Positions 1 through 8,958 of a DNA stretch of 12,872 nt are shown here, one piece after another; within the stretch, counting starts at the first letter, position 1; each line of letters opens with the position of its first letter. The stretch covers positions 1 through 12,872 of the forward strand of contig CAIZDF010000606.1 in assembly GCA_903931645.1 (NCBI GenBank), read 5' to 3'. The position numbers and the translations under genes were made by a program. The notes under the pieces were generated by a model. It had not been told where the DNA came from, did not search any database, and saw nothing but the letters and a program-made list of their open reading frames with translations. This stretch comes from an uncultured Tolumonas sp. (GTDB lineage: Bacteria > Pseudomonadota > Gammaproteobacteria > Enterobacterales > Aeromonadaceae).

Positions 1-1
1 G

Positions 2-1078
2 AGTATCGGTGCTTCCGATCGGGCCGTTGGTTTTGTACCCACGCTGACCCAATTAGGTTATGCCTTGGGTATTTTATTTTTGGCGCCATTGGGCGATCGT
101 TATGATCGGCGACGTATTATTTTGCTGAAAGGTGTTGTGTTGCTGGTGGCATTATTGGCAGCTGCCTGTGCGCCGGCTATCGGTCTGTTATTGGTAGCGA
201 GTCTGATTATCGGGCTGTCAGCCACCATGGCGCAGGATATTGTACCTGCCGCAGCGACACTAGCTCCGGAAGCACATCGCGGCAAGGTCGTCGGCACGGT
301 GATGACCGGTTTATTGCTGGGTATTTTGTTGTCTCGTGTAGTCAGTGGTTTTGTTGCTGATCATTTTGGCTGGCGGATCATGTTCGTGGCGGCGGCCATC
401 AGCATTGCGCTGATCTTGGTGGCGATCTGGCGTGGCTTGCCCAATTTCAAACCGACGACACAATTATCGTATTCTGCCTTATTAGCTTCGCTGGCGGGTC
501 TTTGGTTGCAACATAGTGCACTGCGACGTGCCGCTATTGCGCAGGGTCTGATCTCAATCGGTTTTAGTGCATTTTGGTCGACACTGGCCGTGATGCTGCA
601 TGCAGCACCTTTTCATCTAGGAAGTGCGGCGGCAGGGGCGTTTGGTTTAGCCGGTGCAGCAGGTGCCTTGGCTGCACCGATTGCTGGGCGCATTGCCGAT
701 CGCCGCGGCTCCGAGTTAGTCACCCGGGCTGGCATTGCGCTGGTGGCGTTATCTTTTGCGGCGATGATTTTCTTACCGCTGTTGACGATGCAGGTCCAAC
801 TTTGGCTGCTGGTGGTTAGCGCGATAGGTTTTGATTTGGGCGTGCAAGCCACATTGATTGCGCATCAGACCATCGTTTACAACATTGATCCTGGTGCGCG
901 CAGCCGTCTGAATGCCGTATTGTTTGTCGGTATGTTTATTGGCATGGCGATCGGGGCTGCTTCGGGTAGTTTGTTGCTGGCGCAATGGGGTTGGCGTGCG
1001 GTGACTGTGTTAGCGATCGCCACGACACTGATGGCATTGCTCGTACGGTTGTGGCCAAAAAGTAGATATGGTCAGTGA
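2..1078 (+). CDS. MFS transporter, 5' end outside window (partial)
   Basis: This is a polytopic inner-membrane transporter of the major facilitator superfamily, probably of the 12-helix DHA1 or sugar-efflux type. The reading frame is open from base 2, so the first helix and the start codon lie outside the window; 358 residues are visible. A motif-A-like loop (GDRYDRRR, about residues 30-37 of the visible part) follows what should be helix 2. A second, related loop (GRIADRRG) in the C-terminal half matches the usual MFS repeat. Hydrophobic segments continue to the end, and the protein stops at a basic tail (KSRYGQ). It converges on the pyrimidine operon and shares a terminator with it, so it is probably not part of that operon. 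Its substrate cannot be told from the sequence. An internal TTG at 65 is not a credible start because the upstream frame still encodes helix 2. Confidence 0.85.
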   Translation, partial: SIGASDRAVGFVPTLTQLGYALGILFLAPLGDRYDRRRIILLKGVVLLVALLAAACAPAIGLLLVASLIIGLSATMAQDIVPAAATLAPEAHRGKVVGTVMTGLLLGILLSRVVSGFVADHFGWRIMFVAAAISIALILVAIWRGLPNFKPTTQLSYSALLASLAGLWLQHSALRRAAIAQGLISIGFSAFWSTLAVMLHAAPFHLGSAAAGAFGLAGAAGALAAPIAGRIADRRGSELVTRAGIALVALSFAAMIFLPLLTMQVQLWLLVVSAIGFDLGVQATLIAHQTIVYNIDPGARSRLNAVLFVGMFIGMAIGAASGSLLLAQWGWRAVTVLAIATTLMALLVRLWPKSRYGQ

Positions 1079-1105
1079 CGTCAACTTGATGGGTCAATGG
1101 CATAA

Positions 1106-1130
1106 AAAACAGCCCGTTGCGGGCTGTTTT
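1106..1130. terminator. Bidirectional rho-independent terminator between convergent genes
   Basis: An 11-bp stem (1106-1116 with 1120-1130, GC-rich core AGCCCG/CGGGCT) closes a 3-base TTG loop. It is flanked by A's on the left and T's on the right, so each strand reads as a hairpin followed by a U-tract. It lies between the MFS stop (1078) and the pydC stop (1161) and should end transcription from both sides. Confidence 0.9.
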
Positions 1131-1160
1131 CATCGTATGTGAGGAGATCAGTTTGAACGA

Positions 1161-2441
1161 TTAGCTGGTAACGCCTGCCCGCTCCAGCATGGCGTGCAGC
1201 AACACGTTGGCACCCGCGGTGACTTGTTCCGGTTGCGTGTCTTCAATTTCGTTATGGCTGATGCCATCTTTACACGGAATGAAAATCATACCGGTTGGGG
1301 CCAGCCCTGCCATATACACCGCATCGTGACCGGCACCGGAGACGATATCCATGTTGGAATAACCCAGCTTATCGGCAGCGCGTCGCACGGTATCTTTACA
1401 GTCAGAATGGAATGGCACGGCAGGGTAGTCAGAAACCAGTTTAATGGCGATGGTTAAACCGGTTTCAGCTTCCGTCTGTTTGGCAAAATCACGGATGGCG
1501 GCATCCATCTCATCGACCAGTGCATCGGTCATATTTCGGAAATCAATCGAGAATTTGGCCTGACCGGGAATGACGTTACGGCTGTTCGGGAACACCTGCA
1601 CCATGCCTACCGTACCTCGGCCATGCGGCCCGAAACGGTGAGCGATGGCCACGACCTCTTGCATCACTTTGGCGGCAACCTGCATGGCATCTTTGCGCAG
1701 TGCCATCGGAGTGGGGCCGGCGTGCGCTTCCATTCCTGTGACCACACAGTCATACCAGCGAATGCCCAGCACTGCTTGCACTACGCCTATGGTGATGCCC
1801 TCATCTTCCAAAATCGGCCCTTGCTCGATATGCGATTCAAAATAGGCACCAATCGGGTGCTCGCCCGGTATTTCCGTGCCGATATAGCCGATCTTTTCCA
1901 ACTCGTCTTTGACGGTTTTGCCATCGACATCGGTGGCGGCGTAGGCATGTTCCAGTGAGAAGATATTCGCGAACACGCCCGAGCCCATCATCACCGGCAC
2001 GAAGCGCGAACCCTCTTCGTTGGTCCAGAATGCCAGTTCGACTGGCGCTTCGGTTTCAATGTCGTAATCGTTCAGCGTGCGGATCACCTCAAGCCCTGCC
2101 AACACGCCGAAGTTACCATCGAATTTACCGCCAGTTGGCTGGGTGTCGATATGGCTGCCGGTCATGATCGGCGGCAGGGCGTTATTCTTACCCGCGCGGC
2201 GCATAAAAACGTTGCCGATTTTATCAATGGTGACAGTGAGGCCCGCCTCCTTGGCCCAACCGATCACCAAATCGCGCCCTTGGCGGTCGAGGTCGGTCAG
2301 GGTTAAACGACACACACCGCCTTTCGGGGTCGCGCCGATTTTGGCCAGTTCCATCAGTGACTGCCATAAGCGGTCGCCGTTCACCCGCACATCGGGTAAC
2401 ACGGTGGCAGAGGCAGGTATTGCGGTGATGACGGTATCCAT
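1161..2441 (-). CDS. pydC: N-carbamoyl-beta-alanine amidohydrolase (beta-ureidopropionase), M20 family
   Basis: This is probably the third enzyme of reductive pyrimidine degradation. It hydrolyses N-carbamoyl-beta-alanine to beta-alanine, CO2 and ammonia in the cytoplasm. At 426 residues it has the length of the bacterial M20 hydantoinase/carbamoylase (HyuC/AmaB) family. Metal-site motifs are intact: GSHIDTQPTGGKFDG (His98, Asp109), TNEEGSRF (Glu142-Glu143), ESHIEQGP (His204) and KDGISHNE (His396). The dimerisation-domain signature GMEAHAGPTPM (about 236-246) and RNVIPGQAKFSIDFRN (about 288-303) are also present. The ATG at 2441 follows a strong GAGGAGAAAGGA ribosome site. It lies 32 bases after hydA and is the last gene of the operon, ahead of the shared terminator. 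The family also includes N-carbamoyl-L-amino-acid hydrolases and allantoate amidohydrolases. Linkage to preTA and hydA favours the beta-ureidopropionase role. Confidence 0.9.
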   Translation of the reverse strand: MDTVITAIPASATVLPDVRVNGDRLWQSLMELAKIGATPKGGVCRLTLTDLDRQGRDLVIGWAKEAGLTVTIDKIGNVFMRRAGKNNALPPIMTGSHIDTQPTGGKFDGNFGVLAGLEVIRTLNDYDIETEAPVELAFWTNEEGSRFVPVMMGSGVFANIFSLEHAYAATDVDGKTVKDELEKIGYIGTEIPGEHPIGAYFESHIEQGPILEDEGITIGVVQAVLGIRWYDCVVTGMEAHAGPTPMALRKDAMQVAAKVMQEVVAIAHRFGPHGRGTVGMVQVFPNSRNVIPGQAKFSIDFRNMTDALVDEMDAAIRDFAKQTEAETGLTIAIKLVSDYPAVPFHSDCKDTVRRAADKLGYSNMDIVSGAGHDAVYMAGLAPTGMIFIPCKDGISHNEIEDTQPEQVTAGANVLLHAMLERAGVTS

Positions 2442-2473
2442 GTTCCTTTCTCCTCAAAATTCGTGATAGGCGA

Positions 2474-4027
<1,554 letters not shown>

Positions 4028-4048
4028 CTAGGCATAGTGCGTGCCGAT

Positions 4049-5365
4049 TTACGCGACAGCTGTCGTTTTGATGGCCATCGGGTTATTCGGGTGCGTTGTC
4101 CAGTTGGCGTATTCCGCGCTGACCGGAGTATTGGTGCGCAGATCGATCTCTCCCGGTTGCAGTTTGCGCATGCTGATGCAGTTTTCTACGGGACAGATCG
4201 AGACGCACAGGTTGCAGCCAACACAGTCTTTTTCCTTCACTTCGAAATGGCGTTCGCCATCTTTCATGCTGGTGATAGCCTGATGCGAGGTGTCTTCACA
4301 GGCGATATGGCACTTGCCGCATTTGATGCAACTGTCTTGGTCAATCACCGCTTTTTCGACGTGATTGAGGTTGAGATAGCGCCAGTCGGTGACGGTTGGC
4401 ACGGCTTTACCACGGAAATCATCCAGCGTGTTGTAACCGTGTTGATCCATGTAGTTGTTCAAGCCGCTGATCATCTCTTGCACGATGCTAAAACCATGCA
4501 CCATCACGGCGGTGCAGACCTGCACGGTGCCACAACCCAGCGCGATAAACTCTGCCGCATCGCGCCACGTTGAAACGCCACCAATGCCGGACATCGGTAA
4601 ACCCAGCGTTTCGCTGTCGCGGGCAATTTCCGCCACCATATTGAGAGCGATAGGTTTAACCGCAGGGCCACAATAGCCGCCATGTGAGCCTTTACCGCCA
4701 GTGTTGGGGCTCATCAGCATATTGTCGAGATCGACGCCGATAATGGAGTTAATGGTGTTGATTAACGACACGGCATCAGCGCCACCACGTTTTGCGGCTC
4801 GGGCCGGGAAGCGAATGTCGGCAATGTTCGGCGTCAGTTTGACGATGACCGGCAGGCTGCAATATTGTTTACACCAGCGGGTGACCATCTCGATGTATTC
4901 CGGCACCTGACCGACGGCAGCACCCATGCCGCGCTCACTCATGCCATGTGGGCAGCCGAAATTCAGCTCAATGCCATCGGCACCGGTTTGTTCAACCAGC
5001 GGCAGAATGAATTTCCAAGACTCTTCGTCACACGGCACCATGATGGAAACCACGACCGCGCGATCAGGCCAGTTGCGTTTCACACGGGCGATCTCTTCCA
5101 GATTCGTTTCAAGACTGCGATCGGTGATCAGTTCAATGTTGTTGAGGCCGATGATTTTCCGATCTTGTGAACGCAGCGTGCCATAACGCGGGCCGCTGAC
5201 GTTGACCACATGCGGGTCGATGCCCAATGTTTTCCAGACTACGCCACCCCAGCCGGCTTCGAAGGCGCGCACTACGTTATACTCTTTGTCAGTCGGCGGT
5301 GCCGAGGCTAACCAAAATGGATTCGGGCTTTTGATGCCGAGAAAATTACTGCGAATATCAGCCAT
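4049..5365 (-). CDS. preA: NAD-dependent dihydropyrimidine dehydrogenase, subunit PreA
   Basis: This is the catalytic subunit of the first step, reduction of uracil or thymine to the 5,6-dihydropyrimidine. It resembles the C-terminal half of animal DPYD. Residues 1 to about 330 form an FMN-binding TIM barrel of the dihydroorotate dehydrogenase type. The active-site loop NFGCPHGMSERGMG is present, with Cys138 as the likely general acid by analogy with DPYD. A C-terminal ferredoxin domain carries two 4Fe-4S motifs: Cys346, 349, 352, 356 and Cys381, 384, 387, 391. At 438 residues it is a little longer than E. coli PreA (about 411), mainly through a hydrophilic tail. The ATG at 5365 overlaps the preT stop by 8 bases, and GAGGAG inside the end of preT serves as the ribosome site. 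This implies translational coupling and matched production of the two subunits. Confidence 0.96.
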   Translation of the reverse strand: MADIRSNFLGIKSPNPFWLASAPPTDKEYNVVRAFEAGWGGVVWKTLGIDPHVVNVSGPRYGTLRSQDRKIIGLNNIELITDRSLETNLEEIARVKRNWPDRAVVVSIMVPCDEESWKFILPLVEQTGADGIELNFGCPHGMSERGMGAAVGQVPEYIEMVTRWCKQYCSLPVIVKLTPNIADIRFPARAAKRGGADAVSLINTINSIIGVDLDNMLMSPNTGGKGSHGGYCGPAVKPIALNMVAEIARDSETLGLPMSGIGGVSTWRDAAEFIALGCGTVQVCTAVMVHGFSIVQEMISGLNNYMDQHGYNTLDDFRGKAVPTVTDWRYLNLNHVEKAVIDQDSCIKCGKCHIACEDTSHQAITSMKDGERHFEVKEKDCVGCNLCVSICPVENCISMRKLQPGEIDLRTNTPVSAEYANWTTHPNNPMAIKTTAVA

Positions 5366-6767
5366 GACAAGACTCCTCTACAGGCAGCGCAACAGGGGAT
5401 GCACCTTCACTGGCGCGCAGGGTGTTATCAATAGAAAAGGCCGCCAGTTTGCCTAAGCGAACGGCATCGACGGTCAGGTCTAAACCACCTTCAACACAGT
5501 CGCCACCCGCCCAGACACCGGGCAGTGAGGTGCGGCCATCGTCATCGACGGCGATGCGTCCACCGCGCAATTGCAGTGGTGCACCAGCGGCTTCAGGCAG
5601 GTAAGTCTGGCCGATGGCTTTTAAGATCATGTCGGCTGCGAGGGTAAAGATTTCGCCCGTTTCGACGAGTTTGCCATCTTGTTCATGCGTGACGGCGAAG
5701 GTCATTTCCTGCAGATGGCCTTGCTCGGTAACGATGGCTTTGGGTGCGGCCCAGTGGCGGATGGTGACGCCATTGCTGCGTGCCCAGTCAATTTCCACCT
5801 GTGAGGCTTTCATCGCACTTTCACCACGGCGATAGACCATGGTGACTTCACGGGCGCCCAGTTTTTTGGCTTGCACCGCCGCATCAACCGCGGTCATGCC
5901 ACCGCCAATGACGATCACCTGACGACCAATGGCAACCTCGGCTTTGTCGTCAGCCTGCCGCAGTTCTGCGATAAAATCGACTGCTTCACGAATGCCGGCA
6001 ACAGAGGGTTCCGTAACGCCCAGCGCATTAACGCCGGCCAAGCCCATGCCTAAGAACACCGCATCGTAATTATTTTGCAAACCAGCGAGTGTGAAATCCC
6101 GGCCCAGTGCTTGACCGGTTTTGACTTCAATGCCGCCGATAGAGAGCAACCAGCGGATCTCGGTCTGCGCAAAATTGTTGGTGGTTTTATAGCTGGCGAG
6201 GCCATATTCGTTGAGGCCACCCAATTTATCTTTGGCTTCGAACAGCACGACATCATTCCCCAGCCGTGACAAGCGGTGCGCTACGGTCAAACCTGCCGGG
6301 CCTGAACCGACCACCGCGACTTTTTTCCCGCTTAACGCAGCACGGCTGAACAGTGGTTTACCCGGGTCAACAAAATAGGTGTCGGTGGCAAAGCGTTGCA
6401 GTAAACCAATTTCCACCGGTTTGCTTTGTTGTGCATTACGCACGCAGGCTTGTTCACACAGACTTTCGGTCGGGCAGACGCGAGCACACATGCCACCGAG
6501 TTCGTTGGCTTCCAGAATCACTTCTGCTGCACCACGCACGTTTTGTTGTGCAATACGGTGAATAAAGCTTGGCACATTGATGCCCGCCGGGCACGCCTTG
6601 GTGCAGGGAGCGTCGTAGCAGTAATAACAGCGGTCCGCTTCAATTAATGCTTGTGACAGATTGAGTGGTGCATGGCTGTCGCAGAAGTTCCGTGCGTAAT
6701 CAGCGGGGCTGAGTCGGCCTGACAAGATACCGGGGGCATCAGATCCGACAGGATTCGGGTTCTTCAT
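5358..6767 (-). CDS. preT: NAD-dependent dihydropyrimidine dehydrogenase, subunit PreT
   Basis: This is the electron-input subunit that passes electrons from NAD(P)H through FAD and Fe-S clusters to PreA. The N-terminal Fe-S domain has Cys47, 50, 55, 59 (CYYCYDAPCTKACP) and Cys94, 98, 104, 108 (CARVCPTESLCEQAC). Gln124 in GLLQRFATD matches the unusual glutamine ligand known in mammalian DPYD. An FAD-binding Rossmann motif (GSGPAG, 154-159), an NAD(P)-binding motif (VIVIGGGMTAVD, about 284-295) and the FAD-closing GVWAGGDCVEGG (417-428) follow. It has 469 residues against about 412 in E. coli PreT. The ATG at 6767 follows GGAGGAG at 7 bases. It is the first gene of the catabolic operon, placed directly behind a regulatory region with sigma54-like and RutR-like elements. 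The alternative label, glutamate synthase small subunit, is rejected because preA follows. Confidence 0.95.
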   Translation of the reverse strand: MKNPNPVGSDAPGILSGRLSPADYARNFCDSHAPLNLSQALIEADRCYYCYDAPCTKACPAGINVPSFIHRIAQQNVRGAAEVILEANELGGMCARVCPTESLCEQACVRNAQQSKPVEIGLLQRFATDTYFVDPGKPLFSRAALSGKKVAVVGSGPAGLTVAHRLSRLGNDVVLFEAKDKLGGLNEYGLASYKTTNNFAQTEIRWLLSIGGIEVKTGQALGRDFTLAGLQNNYDAVFLGMGLAGVNALGVTEPSVAGIREAVDFIAELRQADDKAEVAIGRQVIVIGGGMTAVDAAVQAKKLGAREVTMVYRRGESAMKASQVEIDWARSNGVTIRHWAAPKAIVTEQGHLQEMTFAVTHEQDGKLVETGEIFTLAADMILKAIGQTYLPEAAGAPLQLRGGRIAVDDDGRTSLPGVWAGGDCVEGGLDLTVDAVRLGKLAAFSIDNTLRASEGASPVALPVEESCHG

Positions 6768-6806
6768 GGGGTCGCTCCTCCGTGAAACTCTGTAGTTATT
6801 AGAATC

Positions 6807-6822
6807 CTGACTAATTGGTTAG
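6807..6822. promoter_or_regulatory. RutR-box-like operator O2, preT leader
   Basis: CTGACTAATTGGTTAG fits the known E. coli RutR box TTGACCA-NN-TGGTCAA, with the C-to-T changes TGACTA and TGGTTA. It spans about +8 to +23 of the predicted sigma54 start, a position suited to repression. Confidence 0.65.
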
Positions 6823-6840
6823 GATTTCACGAAAAACATT

Positions 6841-6857
6841 GCGATTATTATGCCAAA
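6841..6857 (-). promoter_or_regulatory. Predicted sigma54 (-24/-12) promoter of the preT operon
   Basis: On the minus strand the sequence reads TTTGGCATAATAATCGCAA. GG (6854-6853) and GC (6842-6841) are exactly 10 bases apart, and TTGGCA matches the -24 element. The -12 element has CGC instead of TGC. The start would be near 6829, leaving an untranslated leader of about 60 bases. A weak sigma70 promoter cannot be excluded. Confidence 0.6.
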
Positions 6858-6873
6858 TTGACCAAATGGTCAG
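6858..6873. promoter_or_regulatory. RutR-box-like operator O1, upstream of preT
   Basis: TTGACCAAATGGTCAG contains the perfect palindrome TGACCA-AA-TGGTCA and matches the E. coli RutR box at every defined position but the last. It abuts the -24 element of the predicted sigma54 promoter and lies 51 bp centre-to-centre from O2. It is the strongest operator candidate in the window and sits next to the rutR-like gene. Confidence 0.85.
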
Positions 6874-6961
6874 GAATGTTGATTAAATAGGCATTTAACG
6901 GGGGAAGTAGGCAATGAGAGCGGACACGAAGTGAGTAAAAGATGTTCGTTTTGGGGTGAAT

Positions 6962-6978
6962 TGCACCGCAGTTGGGCT
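6962..6978. promoter_or_regulatory. NtrC-like enhancer site upstream of preT
   Basis: TGCACCGCAGTTGGGCT resembles the NtrC site TGCAC-N5-TGGTGCA, with one nearly complete half (TGCACCG) and one degenerate half. Its centre is about 141 bp upstream of the predicted start, a distance typical for NtrC enhancers. This is inference from position and a partial match. Confidence 0.4.
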
Positions 6979-7002
6979 AGATTTGCTGTAAAAATGCGCA
7001 GA

Positions 7003-7023
7003 GGGCTGGTGTTATTCCAGCCC
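7003..7023 (-). terminator. Possible terminator overlapping the end of the TetR gene
   Basis: A 7-bp GC-rich stem (7003-7009 with 7017-7023, GGGCTGG/CCAGCCC) has the regulator's TAA stop in its loop. On the minus strand a TTTTT run follows, but only 7 bases after the stem, so termination may be weak. It would separate the regulator from the preT promoter. Confidence 0.5.
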
Positions 7024-7713
7024 ACAAGTACGGAAGACCACTGACAACACATGCTGGATCGCCCGTTCCTGCGCGTCCGCATGATTTGCCTCATCCCCCA
7101 AAACGGCTCTGATCTGAATATCAAAGTCGGCATAGGTTTGGGTGATCGACCAGATAGAGAAAAACAGGTGTGTGCTGTCGACGGGGCGGATCTTGCCCTG
7201 TGCTATCCAGCTTTCAATCACCGCTTTTTTACTAACAACCAGCTCTTTCAACTCGGTGTGCAGCAGTTCATGAATCACTTTGGCACCCTGCAGCAACTCA
7301 TTGGCAAACAGCTTTGAGGCGTCGGGGCGTTCAAACGAGAGTTTCATCTTTTGGCGCACATAAGCTTCGAGCGCTTGTTTGGGGTCTGATTCTGGCGTGA
7401 TCTCATCCATCGGCGTTAACCAGTCGTGCAAGATCTGATTTAACACATGCAGATAGAGGTTCTGTTTATTGCCAAAATAGTAATGCAAATTGGCTTTCGG
7501 CAGGTCTGCTTCGTCAGCGATCTGTGCCATGGTGGTGCCTTTAAAACCACTGCGGGAAAAGGTGCGTTCAGCCGCCGCTAAAATGACAGCTTCATTGTTG
7601 AGGCGGATACGGCCTTTAGCCTCGTCATCTTGCGCAGAGAGTTCATCTAGCAACGAATAAGGGCTGGATGTGAGAGTCGATTCGTTATCAGCAGACAGGT
7701 TATTGATTGTCAT
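7012..7713 (-). CDS. rutR: TetR-family regulator, RutR-like
   Basis: This is a cytoplasmic DNA-binding repressor. It resembles E. coli RutR, whose ligands are uracil and thymine, along most of its length. With the ATG at 7713 it has 233 residues, against about 212 for RutR. The extra part is a polar N-terminal arm of about 38 residues. The TetR helix-turn-helix lies at about 41-88, with GFKGTTMAQIADEADLPKANLHYYFGNKQNLY typical of the fold. The C-terminal ligand domain shares RutR-like stretches such as ILHDWLTP, FANELLQGA, ESWIAQGKIRPVD and FFSIWSITQTYADF. No candidate start (GTG 7776, ATG 7722 or ATG 7713) has a good ribosome site, so the start is uncertain. It lies between the importer and catabolic operons, and RutR-box-like palindromes occur upstream of both, so these are its likely targets. 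No box is visible before its own gene. Confidence 0.88.
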   Translation of the reverse strand: MTINNLSADNESTLTSSPYSLLDELSAQDDEAKGRIRLNNEAVILAAAERTFSRSGFKGTTMAQIADEADLPKANLHYYFGNKQNLYLHVLNQILHDWLTPMDEITPESDPKQALEAYVRQKMKLSFERPDASKLFANELLQGAKVIHELLHTELKELVVSKKAVIESWIAQGKIRPVDSTHLFFSIWSITQTYADFDIQIRAVLGDEANHADAQERAIQHVLSVVFRTCGLE

Positions 7714-7815
7714 AAGGCACATCGGTAACGGAAAAAAGCGAAAATCGCACGGCTGAATGTGCGGGCACTTTATCACTATGGCATGACAAACGAGAACGAT
7801 TTTGCAGCAAGAGGC

Positions 7816-7856
7816 GCGATCTCCCGACCTTTACAGGGCAAGGTGCAGGAGATCGC
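7816..7856. repeat. Hairpin-forming inverted repeat after the binding-protein gene
   Basis: GCGATCTCC (7816-7824) pairs perfectly with GGAGATCGC (7848-7856). A nested ACCTT/AAGGT pair (7827-7831 with 7840-7844) extends it into a two-part hairpin. It sits 11 bases after the stop of the binding-protein gene, between it and the regulator. No U-tract follows on either strand, so it is more likely a 3' mRNA-protecting or processing hairpin than a simple terminator. Confidence 0.6.
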
Positions 7857-7867
7857 AAGTGGAAACG

Positions 7868-8887
7868 TTATAATTTTGAGGCGGCGTCCCAAACCACGTG
7901 GGTCATGGCTTTATCACCCGGGTCTTTCTTGATCACCGGTGAGCTACCACCGCTTAACAACACACTGATGGTGCGTTTATAAGCGGCAGGGTCGAGATAG
8001 CCCATTTTTTTGCTGTTGGCGCTGGTGATCAACTTGGCGACATTTTCCATCTGGCGTTGTTGCACCTCAACGGTGGCGGCACCAGAGGCATCTTGTTCGA
8101 CGACAATCTCAGCCGCTTCTTTCGGATGAGCAACCGCGTAATCCCAACCTTTCAGCGTTGCTTTGACAAACTTTGCCATCTTCGAGACAAACGCTTTGTT
8201 TTTCAGGTCGGATTCCAGGACATACAGGCCGTCTTCCAACGTTGAGGCTTTTTGATCTTCATAGGCGAAAGTGATGAGCTCATCGGCTTTCATGCCGGCA
8301 TCAATCAACTGCCAATATTCGTTGTAATTCATGGTGGAAATACAGTCGGCCTGACCTTGCAGCAGCGGGTCGACGTTAAAGCCCTGTTTCAGCACCTTGA
8401 TATCAACATCCGGCTTGTAGCCGAGCTTATTCATCCAGTTAAAGAACGGGTATTCATTACCACCAAACCAGACGCCTAAGGTTTTCCCTTTCAGATCGGC
8501 AGGGGTGCTGATGCCGCTGGCTTTTTTACAGGTCAGCATCATGCCGGAACGATCATAAATCTGGCTGATATTGACCAGTGGCACACCGGCTTCGCGGGCC
8601 GCGAGGGCATCGGGCATCCAGTTGACGATCACATCGGCCGATTTACCGGCAATCACCTGCACCGGTGAAATATCGGTGCCACCCGGTTTAATGGTGACAT
8701 CAAGGCCTGCATCTTTATAAAAGCCTTTCTCCTGTGCCACGTAATAACCGGCAAACTGGGCCTGTGGCACCCACTTCAGCTGTAGCGTTACCTTCTCGGC
8801 GGCGTGTGCGCCAGTGACGGTAAAGGCCATCGCCATGGTGGTTGCGGCGGCGAGAATATGTTTACGAAAAGCAGTTTTATTGGTCAT
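7868..8887 (-). CDS. NMT1/THI5-like ABC transporter substrate-binding protein
   Basis: This is the periplasmic solute-binding protein of the adjoining importer. It has 339 residues with a clear signal peptide: a basic n-region (MTNKTAFRKH), a hydrophobic core (about 11-24) and probable cleavage after AHA at residue 29. The mature protein opens with the family signature LQLKWVPQAQFAGYYVAQEKGFYKDAGLDV (about 35-64). The GGNEYPFFNW segment (about 142-151) and NVDPLLQGQADC (about 171-182) are also typical. Relatives bind pyrimidine-like compounds, including thiamine-precursor pyrimidines, or sulfonates and nitrate. Linkage to preTA suggests a pyrimidine, dihydropyrimidine or ureido compound here, which is inference. 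The ATG at 8887 has GAGGA 7 bases before it. An in-frame ATG at 8920 would add 11 residues before the signal peptide and is less likely. It is the last gene of the importer operon, 71 bases after the second permease. Confidence 0.9.
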   Translation of the reverse strand: MTNKTAFRKHILAAATTMAMAFTVTGAHAAEKVTLQLKWVPQAQFAGYYVAQEKGFYKDAGLDVTIKPGGTDISPVQVIAGKSADVIVNWMPDALAAREAGVPLVNISQIYDRSGMMLTCKKASGISTPADLKGKTLGVWFGGNEYPFFNWMNKLGYKPDVDIKVLKQGFNVDPLLQGQADCISTMNYNEYWQLIDAGMKADELITFAYEDQKASTLEDGLYVLESDLKNKAFVSKMAKFVKATLKGWDYAVAHPKEAAEIVVEQDASGAATVEVQQRQMENVAKLITSANSKKMGYLDPAAYKRTISVLLSGGSSPVIKKDPGDKAMTHVVWDAASKL

Positions 8888-8958
8888 CGGTTGATCCTCT
8901 GTTTTTGTTTCGAAACACATCAAGTCCCTATGAAACTCGCTGCGGTAGTAACACACGT

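Noticed and set aside
4037..4573. A 178-residue open frame on the plus strand opposite preA
   Set aside because: It is a shadow of preA codon usage: no ribosome site, no recognisable domain, and it lies opposite the well-supported ferredoxin and FMN regions.
8571..8586. TTGACCAGTGGCACAC as a sixth RutR-like box
   Set aside because: Only the left half matches. The right half lacks TGGTCA, and it lies in the middle of the binding-protein gene.
8906..8917. 12-bp palindrome TGTTTCGAAACA before the binding-protein gene
   Set aside because: It is short, AT-rich in its arms, lies within the ribosome-site leader and matches no regulator I can name with confidence.
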